This document shows, in pieces, positions 10,621 through 19,301 of a stretch of DNA of 64,000 nucleotides. Position 1 is the stretch's first letter. Each line of letters opens with the position of its first letter. The notes beneath the pieces were generated by a model, which searched no databases, had not been told where the DNA came from, and saw only the letters and a program-made list of their open reading frames with translations. Where the stretch lies: the NCBI GenBank assembly GCA_037576195.1, contig CM075102.1, positions 6,510,001-6,574,000 of the forward strand. Reading direction: 5' to 3'. Position numbers and translations under genes: made by a program. The stretch is from Phytoseiulus persimilis (taxonomy: Eukaryota; Arthropoda; Arachnida; Mesostigmata; Phytoseiidae).

Positions 10621-11451
10621 TTATCCCCTGTGGTGCTCCACAGAGTTCCTGAGACACGCGTTCACCTCCGTGATGTTTTGGCAATTCGGGTGTTCCACCA
10701 TGGGACACATCTGAACACTGAGTACTCTCGCCGAGAGTTGTTTCAGCTTCATAACTGCCGTCGCCATTGCCTCAGCGATGTTCGGTCCATCTAGTCCAGC
10801 CGGCACGCCATCCTTGACGTCCTTGGCGCCGGACATTACGAAGACGTGGACGTTCCCGTCCTTTTCTTCGTCGAGGTACCGTTTTACCCGGTCGCAGCAG
10901 TCGTTTACGGTGTCTTGGAATGCCGACCACAATCCAAAGGCACCGATGCCTCCCAACTCTTCCCACAGGTGGACGTTGTCCCTCAGTGGAGCTAACGTCT
11001 TGTCTCCGACGGCGATCAGAGACGTTTGAAAGGGTGCTGCCTTGACCGAGGGAGCCGGTTCTACCGCCATCGCTCCACGCTGCTGGTTTTTCAGCTAGGC
11101 CAGATCGTCTTCCAGGCTCTCCACTTCGGCCTTGGTTTCCTTGAGGAATTTCTCAAGATCGCGTCTGTGCTCATTCGCTCTCTTGAGTTTCTCCTCAAGG
11201 CCATCGGCCTTCTTCTGTGCTGACTCTTTGGCGGATCTCAGCGTTCCCACCTCCAAGCGGGTTGTCGCTAAGTCCAGCTCCAGAGCTGTATTCCGCGTCA
11301 TTAGCCTAGCCGCTAATTTCGCTGCGGATTTATACGCACAGCAATCTCCAATAACCATCGTTTGTCGTGCATTTGGCACGCAACCGACGCACAGTGGTGG
11401 ACTACCAGCAAGTAGATCCACCCCGGTTCGCTGTTCGTGCTCGCCGGCCAT
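10621..11451 (-). pseudogene. Element N ORF1: coiled coil plus SGNH-like domain, one stop
   Basis: This is one reading frame of 277 codons broken only by a single TAG at 11095-11097; the sequence on either side stays in frame. The N-terminal half is a predicted coiled coil (Leu-Glu...Glu-Glu-Lys-Leu-Lys-Arg-Ala heptads). The C-terminal half starts Ile-Ala-Val-Gly-Asp and has Val-Phe-Val-Met-Ser-Gly-Ala-Lys-Asp-Val. This follows the block pattern of the SGNH/GDSL esterase-like ORF1 domains of some non-LTR elements, although the Asn of the Gly-X-Asn-Asp block is Lys here. It acts, in related elements, as an RNA-binding chaperone. The esterase assignment is tentative. Confidence 0.6.
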
Positions 11452-11660
11452 GTGCTCTGGAGATTTTTGTCAATAAGTCACGAAGCACTGCACACACTGT
11501 CACTGTACTTCCCGAGTTCACACACCCACTCACTCCGAGCTTTCCGGGCACTGCTCCGACCACTTTCACCGCTTTTTCTCTCGAAAAAACTTCGCTTTCC
11601 TCGAAGCTTCCAGAAAGCGACGCGCTCTGTTTACGTCCGAGCAGACGAACTTCTCCCCCC

Positions 11661-12180
11661 GAAATGAAAGACTGCAAGACTCGTGCTGATCCGCGATTCC
11701 ATGTCAGGATCTTCCAGGCAAATCGGCTCACTAGACACGGCCAAGGCAGTTGAGACGATCCTGGACCGAAGGCTTCAAGAAGACCTGGAGGAGAATGAGA
11801 GACTCTCACCGAACTAATTTGGTTTGCGCGAGGGAAGATCCACCCGATCTGCGCTTGACAAGGTCTACAGAGTGATTGAAGCAGGGAAGCACTGGCCATG
11901 GCAACGAAGGAACCGCTGCGCCATCATCCTAGAGTGGGGCGCAATCTCCAGAGCTCTGAGGCACAAGAAGATCTACCTGGGTCGAATACTCAGCTCGTAT
12001 CTGGGAGACGGAAGTGTAGTTGACGAAGAGGGAAACTAGCAAACTGTTATGTAGTACGTCTTTCCTCTCCGGGGGTCGAGCGCCAACTGAGCCTAAGCAA
12101 GTTTATTCATGCAGACGATATCTCGTCGGATGTTATTATTCGGTGTTTCAAACTGCTCTCTGGGCGCAGCCCAACACCTC
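11661..12180 (+). pseudogene. Element P ORF2, 3' continuation of RT
   Basis: The + strand resumes with Lys-Thr-Ala-Arg-Leu-Val-Leu-Ile-Arg. This is the RT block that should directly follow the Pro-Gly-Pro-Asp-Gly region seen at 6500. It continues with Leu-Asp-Thr-Ala-Lys-Ala-Val-Glu, a stop at about 11815, then Phe-Gly-Leu-Arg-Glu-Gly-Arg-Ser-Thr (motif 2a). Motif C survives as Ile-His-Ala-Asp-Asp-Ile at about 12105-12120, after a frameshift and with His for Phe or Tyr. Motif A has lost its first Asp. The remnant fades after 12180. Confidence 0.7.
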
Positions 12181-12370
12181 CCTTACAAAATAGATGGGAG
12201 AGGAGAGTAATCGTATGTACGAATTCGGTGATTCGCGTTTCCGAGATTTGTACCTAAGTAACTCGTTGATAGCCACGTCGAGGGAAGAAGGTTGGTTCCG
12301 GATTCTGCTGGCTGGCAGCAACCGATACTCCTCCGGCGAGGCGAAGTACACGGTTCCTGGATCATTCCAC
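12181..12370. other. No feature recognised between element P and array 1
   Basis: About 190 bp of unassigned sequence. No coding homology was seen on either strand. Confidence 0.5.
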
Positions 12371-13165
12371 CAGACTTCGGAAGTAAGTGTCAGATTGGTC
12401 CCGGAATCACCCCTCCAGACTTGGGAGAAGTATGGCCCGATTGGTCCCGGAAACCCCTACCCAGTCTTGTAAAAGTATGGTCAGATTGGTCCCGGAATCA
12501 CCCCTCCAGTCTTGTAAAAGTATGGTCAGATTGGTCCCGGAATCACCCCTCCAGACTTTGACAGTTATGGGCAGATTGGTCTCGGAATCACCCCTCCAGA
12601 CTTGACAAAGTGTGGTCAGATTGGTCCTGGAATCACCCTCCAGACTTCGGAAGTAAGTGTCAGATTGGTCTCGGAATCACCCCTCCAGTCTTGTAAAAGT
12701 ATGGTCAGATTGGTCCCGGAATCACCCCTCCAGACTTTGACAGGTATGGGCAGATTGGTCTCGGAATCACCCCTCCAGACTTGAAAAAGTATGGTCAGAT
12801 TGGTCCCGGAATCACCCCTCCAGACTTGGACAGTTATGGGCAGATTGGTCTCGGAATCACCCCTCCAGACTTGAAAAAGTATGGTCAGATTGGTCCTGGA
12901 ATCATTCCTCCAGACTTCGGAAGTAAGTGTCAGTTTGGTCTCGGAATCACCCCTCCAGACTTGAAAAAGTGAGTTCAGATTGGTCCTGGAATCACCCTCC
13001 AGACTTCGGAAGTAAGTGTCAGATTGGTCTCGGAATCACCCCTCCAGTCTTGTAAAAGTATGATCAGATTGGTCCCGGAATCACCCCTCCAGCCTCGGAA
13101 TGTGAAGGTCAGATTGGTCCCGTATTCACCCCCCAGACTTGGAAAGTAATGGTCAGATTGGTCCC
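12371..13165 (+). repeat. 45-bp minisatellite, array 1
   Basis: About 18 tandem copies with the core GTATGGTCAGATTGGTCCCG and GGAATCACCCCTCCAGACTT. Two variant classes alternate: AAAAAGTATGG and GGAAGTAAGTGTC. The orientation is opposite to array 2. Because 45 is a multiple of three, all frames can stay open for long stretches; I do not regard these as genes. Confidence 0.95.
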
Positions 13166-13310
13166 GGATAAACATCATTTTCCGCAGTACGGAGCACGGC
13201 AAATGTATTTACGTACCTTTCCGTTACGGAAATTCATTTTTCGTACCCCGGACCCGAGGATCCTTACTACTTATGATCGGCTTCGTCTGTCAGTTTGTCC
13301 TCGTTCCTCC
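13166..13310. other. Unique spacer between inverted minisatellite arrays
   Basis: About 145 bp of non-repeat sequence separate array 1 from the inverted array 2. It contains a CCGTTACGGAAATT-like stretch and no coding signal. Confidence 0.7.
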
Positions 13311-13443
13311 TGGAATACATGGGGGTGATTCCGGCACCAATCTGACCTTCACTTTTCGAGTGTGGACGGGTGATTGTGGGACTAATCCGACAATATTCTT
13401 CCGAGTCTGGAGGGTTGATTCCAGGACCAATCTGACCATACTT

Positions 13444-14966
13444 TTTCAAGTATGGAGGGGTGATTCCGAGACCAATCTGCCCATGACTGTCAAAGTCTGG
13501 AGGGGTGATTCCGGGACCAATCTGATCATACATTTACAAGTCTGGAAGGGTGATTCCGGGACCAATCTGACCATACTTTTTCAAGCCTGGAGGGGTGATT
13601 CCGAGACCGATCTGACCATCATCTTCCAAGTCTGGAAGGGTGATTCCGGGACCAATCTGACACTCACTTCCGAAGTCTGGAGGAATGATCCCAGGACCAA
13701 TCTGACCACACTTTTTCAAGTCTGGAGGGGTGATTCCGAGACCAATCTGACAATCATTTTCCAAGTCTGGAGGGGTGATTCCGGGACCAATCTGACACTT
13801 ACTTCCGAAGTCTGGAGGAATGATTCCAGGAGCAATCTGACCATACTTTTTCAAGCCTGGAGGGATGCGTCCGAGACCGATCTGACCATCATTTTCCAAG
13901 TCTGGAGGGGTGATTCCGGGACCAATCTGACACTTCCGGAGTCTGGAGGGATGATTCCAGGACCAATCTGACCATACTTTTTCAAGTCTGGAGGGGTGAT
14001 TCCGAGACCAATCTGGCCATTACTTTCCAACCCTGGAGGGGTGATTCCGGGACCAATCTGGCTCTTACTTTCCAACCCTGGAGGGGTGATGCCGAGACCA
14101 ATCTGGTCATTACTTTCCAACCCTGGAGGGGTGATTCCGGGACCAATCTGGCCATTACATTCCAACTCTGGAGAGGTGATTCCAGGACCAATCTGACCAT
14201 ACTTTTTCAAGTATGGAGGGGTGATTCCGAGACCAATCTGCCCATGACTGTCAAAGTCTGGAGGGGTGATTCCGGGACCAATCTGATCATACATTTACAA
14301 GTCTGGAAGGGTGATTCCGGGACCAATCTGACCATACTTTTTCAAGCCTGGAGGGGTGATTCCGAGACCGATCTGACCATCATCTTCCAAGTCTGGAAGG
14401 GTGATTCCGGGACCAATCTGACACTCACTTCCGAAGTCTGGAGGAATGATCCGAGGACCAATCTGACCACACTTTTTCAAGTCTGGAGGGGTGATTCCGA
14501 GACCAATCTGACAATCATTTTCCAAGTCTGGAGGGGTGATTCCGGGACCAATCTGACACTTACTTCCGAAGTCTGGAGGAATGATTCCAGGAGCAATCTG
14601 ACCATACTTTTTCAAGCCTGGAGGGATGCGTCCGAGACCGATCTGACCATCATTTTCCAAGTCTGGAGGGGTGATTCCGGGACCAATCTGACACTTCCGG
14701 AGTCTGGAGGGATGATTCCAGGACCAATCTGACCATACTTTTTCAAGTCTGGAGGGGTGATTCCGAGACCAATCTGGCCATTACTTTCCAACCCTGGAGG
14801 GGTGATTCCGGGACCAATCTGGCTCTTACTTTCCAACCCTGGAGGGGTGATGCCGAGACCAATCTGGTCATTACTTTCCAACCCTGGAGGGGTGATTCCG
14901 GGACCAATCTGGCCATTACATTCCAACTCTGGAGAGGTGATTCCAGGACCAATCTGACCATACTTT
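13444..14966. repeat. 761-bp higher-order repeat inside array 2
   Basis: The segment starting at about 13444 is repeated in tandem from about 14205, 761 bp later, with almost no differences (one visible: CCCAGG at 13690 against CCGAGG at 14451). The 761 bp equal seventeen 45-bp units minus four bases, because one unit is short. This marks a recent block duplication. Confidence 0.85.
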
Positions 14967-15880
14967 TTCAAGTATGGAGGGGTGATTCCGAGACCAATCT
15001 GCCCATAACTGTCAAAGCCTGGAGGGGTGATTCCGGGACCAATCTGAGCATTACTTCCCAACTCTGGAGGGGTGATTCCGGAACCGCTCTGAACATTACT
15101 TTTCAAGTCTGGAGGGGTGATTCCGGGACCAATCTGGGCATTATTCCCCAACTCTGGAGGGGTGATTCCGGAACCAATCTGAGCATTACTTCCCAACTCT
15201 GGAGGGGTGATTCCGGGACCAATCTGGCCATGACTTTCCAACCCTGGAGGGATGATTCCGAGACCAATCTGGCCATTACATTCCAACTCTGGAGAGGTGA
15301 TTCCAGGACCAATCTGACCATACTTTTTCAAGTATGGAGGGGTGATTCCGAGACCAATCTGCCCATAACTGTCAAAGCCTGGAGGGGTGATTCCGGGACC
15401 AATCTGAGCATTACTTCCCAACTCTGGAGGGGTGATTCCGGAACCGCTCTGAACATTACTTTTCAAGTCTGGAGGGGTGATTCCGGGACCAATCTGGGCA
15501 TTATTCCCCAACTCTGGAGGGGTGATTCCGGAACCAATCTGGCTCTTACTTTCCAACCCTGGAGGGGTGATGCCGAGACCAATCTGGTCATTACTTTCCA
15601 ACCCTGGAGGGGTGATTCCGGGACCAATCTGGCCATTACATTCCAACTCTGGAGAGGTGATTCCAGGACCAATCTGACCATACTTTTTCAAGTATGGAGG
15701 GGTGATTCCGAGACCAATCTGCCCATAACTGTCAAAGCCTGGAGGGGTGATTCCGGGACCAATCTGAGCATTACTTCCCAACTCTGGAGGGGTGATTCCG
15801 GAACCGCTCTGAACATTACTTTTCAAGTCTGGAGGGGTGATTCCGGAACCGATCTGAGCATTACTTTCCAAGCCTGGAGG
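14961..15880. repeat. 360-bp higher-order repeat inside array 2
   Basis: A block of exactly eight 45-bp units recurs at a 360-bp step. The GTATGGAGGGGTGATTCCGA unit with CCCATAACTGTCAAAGCC lies at about 14972, 15332 and 15692. Copies differ by swapped unit variants, as expected from unequal exchange. Confidence 0.8.
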
Positions 15881-17360
15881 GGTGATTCCGGGACCAATCT
15901 GAGCATTACTTCCCAACTCTGGAGGGGTGATTCCGGGACCAATCTGGCCATGACTTTCCAACCCTGGAGGGATGATTCCGAGACCAATCTGGCCATTACT
16001 TTCCAACCCTGGAGGGGTGATTCCGAGACCAATCTAGCCATTACTTTCCAACCCTGGACGGATGATTCCGAGACCAATCTGGCGATTACTTTCCAACTCT
16101 GGAGAGGTGATTCCGAGACCAATCTGGCCATTACTTTCCAACTCTGGAGGGTTAATTCCGAGACCAATTTGGCCATTACTTCCCAACCCTGGAGAGGTGA
16201 TTCCGAGACCAATCTGGCCATTACTTTCCAACTCTGGAGGGTTAATTCCGAGACCAATCTGGCCATTACTTCCCAACCCTGGAGGGATGATTCCGAGACC
16301 AATCTGGCCATTACTTTCCAACCCTGGAGGGGTGATTCCGGCACCAATCTGGCCATTACTTTCCAACTCTGGAAAGGTGATTCGAAGACCAATCTGGCCA
16401 TTACTTTCCAACTCTGGAGGGGTGATTCCGAGACCAATCTGGCCATTACTTTCCAACTCTGGAGGGGTGATTCCGGGACCAATCTGGCCATCACTTTCCG
16501 ACTCTGGAGGGGTGATTCCGAGACCAATCTGGCCATTACTTTCCAACTCTGGAGGGGTGATTCCGAGACCAATCTGGCCCTTACTTTCCAACCCTGGAGG
16601 GGTGATTCCGAGACCAATCTGGCCATTACTTTCCAACCCTGGAGGTGTGATTCCGAGACCAATCTGGCCATTACTTTCCAACCCTGGAGGGGTGATTCCG
16701 GGATCAATCTGGCCAATACTTTCCAACCCTGGAGGGGTGATTCCGAGACCAATCTGGCGATTACTTTCCAACTCTGGAGAGGTGATTCCGAGACCAATCT
16801 GGCCATTACTTTCCAACTCTGGAGAGGTGATTCCGAGACCAATCTGGCGATTACTTTCCAACTCTGGAGAGGTGATTCCGAGACCAATCTGGCCATTACT
16901 TTCCAACTCTGGAGGGGTGATTCCGGGACCAATCTGGCCATTACTTTCCAACCCTGGAGGGGTGATTCCGAGACCAATCTGGCGATTACTTTCCAACTCT
17001 GGAGAGGTGATTCCGAGACCAATCTGGCCATTACTTTCCAACTCTGGAGGGGTGATTCCGGGACCAATCTGGCCATTACTTTCCAACTCTGAAAGGCGAT
17101 TCCGAGACCAATTTGGCCATTACTTTCCAACTCTGGAGGGGTGATTCCGGGACAAATATGGCCATAACCTTCCAATTCTGGAGGGGTGATTCCGAGACCA
17201 ATCTGGCAATTACTTTCCAACTCTGGAGGGGTGATTCCGAGACCAATCTGGCCATTTCTTTCCAACTCTGGAGGGGTGATTCCAGGGCCAATCTGAGCAT
17301 TTCTTTCCAACTCTGGAGGGGTGATTCCGAGACCAATCTGACCATATTTTTCAAAATCAG

Positions 17361-17606
17361 AATGCTGACCCAGTGAAGGGAGAGAGAAGTGCCTCGATGG
17401 CAGGGAGCGCCGTCCAACCGCGCGCGGCGCGGCCGGCTGGTCAACTATATATCAATTCCACTCTTCGGGGTCGTGCGCAAATGCATTCCATTCCTATGGC
17501 TCTTCTCCCATTATCATTCTTTCTTTCCTCCGCACTCACAGCTCCTTTTGTGAATCATCGAGCGTTTCCTCCGTGAGTTGTAGTCCCAAGAAAGAAGCAA
17601 ATGATA
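17361..17606. other. Array flank joined to capping-unit 3' flank
   Basis: After the minisatellite flank, a GC-rich stretch (CGCGCGCGGCGCGGCCGGC, about 17418-17437) leads into 17441-17605. That segment is homologous to 21319-21486, the sequence just downstream of the capping-like ORF in every unit. It is a truncated fifth trace of the unit, cut at ATGATA by the Tc1 element. Confidence 0.8.
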
Positions 17607-19022
17607 TACAGCCCACAACACGAAATTATCGACAGTCAAGTTTTCTAGACTATTCCTGATGACAAAGAGAGATGATGTTGATGCTGCCATGGAATACTCC
17701 CAGCATCACCACGATTGTGGCGATAGAATATTTCTTCGATTCGAGGAAGACGACGCGTAAGATTCCAGAAAATCGATTTCGAGCCGTAACATGAAATTAT
17801 CGTCAGGCTGATTTATTCCACGATTTCGGAATTCTCGAAAGTTAATACTTCGTCGAACCCCCTTTCGCCTTGATGACCTCAAAAATGCGCCTTGGGAGAG
17901 AATCATAGAGTGGTTTTATGTCTCGTTCCCCAATTCTGGCCCAAGAAGAAAGAATCGCATGTTTCAGTTCTTCTCTTGAGTTGTACTGCTTCCCATTGGG
18001 ATAGACGAGCCGAGCTAACTTTCCCCAGAGGTTCTCAATAATGTTCAGGTCGGGGCTCTTCGGAGGCCAGTCAAGAAAACGTACTCCGCTCTCCCGGAAC
18101 CAATCTTTGATTATCGCCGCCGTGTGCACGGAGGCGCAATCTTGCTGGAAGATGAAATCCGTTCCAACTCTCTCCAAAGCTTGAGGTCGCAGGTGGTTCT
18201 CGAGTAGCAGCTTATAGTCCACGGAACGCATTATTGTCTCCACGAAGATGATTTGGAACGTCCCGCGGCGACTGACCGCTCCCCAGATCATAGCTGAACC
18301 GCCCCCGGACTGTCTTTTGGAATAGAATCGAGGCTCTTTCCGAAGATCGTGATAGTAGTTATGGAATCCATCCGGGCCGTCCAGATTGAACTTTTTCTCA
18401 TCGCTTAAGACAACTTTATCCCATTCCGAAGTCCAACTCGTCCATTCCTGGGCGCGGTCGAGCCTAGTGTCTCGGTGCTTTTTCGTCAGCGGGGGCTTCC
18501 CGCACATTTTCTTGAATTTCAGATGATACGCACTTCTCAAAACGCGCCAGACGGTCTGTTTATGCACTGGGAGGTTGTTTGAGTCTCTGATTTGAGCGCA
18601 AGAGACACTCTTGTTGCTCGCATCCTGAATTATCTTCCGTTTCTGACGATCTGAGAGCTTTGTACTTCGTTTCTTGTACGATCTGATGCCATACTCCGCC
18701 CCTAATCTCAAATACCGCAGCACTACGTCCGCTGTTCTGCCGATCTCTCGTCCGATAGCTCTTGCTGCGAGCCCAGAGCCGTGTATTTGATCGATGCGAA
18801 TCCTTTCTTGAGGAGTCAGAGCCGGTTTTCGTCCCATATTGAGGGAATGAATTCTTTCTCACAAATCTTGACGAGCCGGAGTTCTGAGTCGACAAATCGT
18901 ACTTGTGTGTCCTTCGTTAGCACTAACTTGACGTTCGTCGGTATCAGCCTCACGAGAAAATGCTGAAACTCCAACCGAATGCGCGATTTCAACGCTGTCG
19001 ATAATTTCGTGTTACAGCTGGA
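17607..19022 (-). mobile_element. Tc1/mariner element with inverted ends
   Basis: Inverted ends share ACACGAAATTATCGACAG (17618-17635, and its complement at 18995-19012). TA dinucleotides flank both sides (17605-17606 and 19023-19024). The interrupted target, AAGCAAATGATATC, is intact in the other units (for example 21474-21487). The element is 1416 bp and encodes one transposase on the - strand. A second, closely related right end lies at 19165-19193, so the exact right boundary is open. Confidence 0.88.
17842..18837 (-). CDS. Tc1-family DD34E transposase, intact ORF
   Basis: A 331-residue cut-and-paste transposase, close to the usual 340 residues of the family. The N-terminal paired helix-turn-helix DNA-binding region covers about residues 5-110. 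The catalytic triad is complete: Asp146 (Val-Val-Leu-Ser-Asp-Glu), Asp233 (Gln-Gln-Asp) and Glu268 (Asn-Ile-Ile-Glu-Asn), with 34 residues between the last two. Gly-rich Gly178-Gly180 and Trp-Gly (185-186) are as in the family. The start Met-Gly-Arg-Lys is preceded by non-coding sequence reaching the right inverted end. No stop or frameshift is seen, so it may encode active protein; element activity cannot be judged from one copy. Confidence 0.92.
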   Translation of the reverse strand: MGRKPALTPQERIRIDQIHGSGLAARAIGREIGRTADVVLRYLRLGAEYGIRSYKKRSTKLSDRQKRKIIQDASNKSVSCAQIRDSNNLPVHKQTVWRVLRSAYHLKFKKMCGKPPLTKKHRDTRLDRAQEWTSWTSEWDKVVLSDEKKFNLDGPDGFHNYYHDLRKEPRFYSKRQSGGGSAMIWGAVSRRGTFQIIFVETIMRSVDYKLLLENHLRPQALERVGTDFIFQQDCASVHTAAIIKDWFRESGVRFLDWPPKSPDLNIIENLWGKLARLVYPNGKQYNSREELKHAILSSWARIGERDIKPLYDSLPRRIFEVIKAKGGSTKY

Positions 19023-19024
19023 TA

Positions 19025-19193
19025 TCAAAAATGTTCGATCCTGAGCCTAAACTTCGTTCTTCTCAGTCGGTTGATATAATCTCAAAGTCTGTCGCACCTA
19101 GTGGAATTCCCATGGCAACACTGACTTCGTTATCCAGCGGGTGCGGAAATCATCCACATAGAATGCGTGTCGATAAATTCGTGTTGCGGACTG
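19025..19193. mobile_element. Second Tc1-like right end
   Basis: The sequence 19165-19193, complemented, reads CAGTCCGCAACACGAATTTA followed by TCGACAC. It matches the left end of the Tc1 element at 17609 better than that element's own right end does. It abuts TA at 19194-19195, and that TA lies inside the RT gene (TTATCTCAAACG elsewhere). It is probably the surviving end of a related element that inserted there. The 140 bp between the two right ends are unassigned. Confidence 0.55.
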
Positions 19194-19301
19194 TATCTCA
19201 AACGAGCCTTTCGAGTCCATAAAAGCGCACGAAATCGTCACTTGTACGTGCTGTCGGACAGTGATGTGCCCTTTGTGGAGATCATGTGAAGAAGACTCTA
19301 G
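19194..19301 (+). pseudogene. RT C-terminal fragment (unit A)
   Basis: This matches the last 35 codons of the RT ORF at 30914-32353. It is cut on the left by the Tc1-like end and has a TGA near 19285 (ATGTGA where the other copies read ATGAGA). The RT that should precede unit A's capping ORF is therefore almost completely missing. Confidence 0.88.

Larger units (their letters stand above)
6591..11660 (-). mobile_element. Element N: nested non-LTR retrotransposon
   Basis: An almost full-length non-LTR retrotransposon of about 5.07 kb lies antisense inside the RT gene of element P. Its 3' end is at the low-coordinate side, with a short AATACC-type tandem tail (6591-6610). ORF1 lies at 10621-11451 and ORF2 at about 6657-10575, followed by a 5' leader up to about 11660. 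The two halves of element P's RT join across it in the expected order, which proves the insertion. I cannot define a target-site duplication. Both ORFs carry lesions, so it is dead. Confidence 0.85.
13311..17360 (-). repeat. 45-bp minisatellite, array 2
   Basis: About 90 tandem copies with the core GGAGGGGTGATTCCGAGACC followed by AATCTGGCCATTACTTTCCA. The proximal part keeps the more varied units that resemble array 1 (CCATACTTTTTCAAGTCTGG). The distal part (about 15950-17300) is homogenised to the CATTACTTTCCAACTCTGGAG type. Open frames of up to 620 codons cross it on both strands and are explained by the 45-bp period. The array ends in the flank also seen after the short blocks (GCTGACCCAGTGAAGGGAGAG). 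Confidence 0.96.

Noticed and set aside
11402-11899. 165-codon - strand ORF near the 5' end of element N
   Set aside because: It crosses the boundary between element N and element P and is antisense to the RT stretch of P, so it cannot be an old gene.
15230-17092. 620-codon open frame (+), with 464-, 495- and 350-codon frames (-), across the minisatellite
   Set aside because: The repeat is 45 bp, a multiple of three, and its unit lacks stops in several frames, so long open frames arise on both strands at once. There is no unique coding signal, start context or domain.
12371-17360. CRISPR-like array
   Set aside because: Units are contiguous 45-bp copies without unique spacers, in a eukaryotic transposon-rich context.
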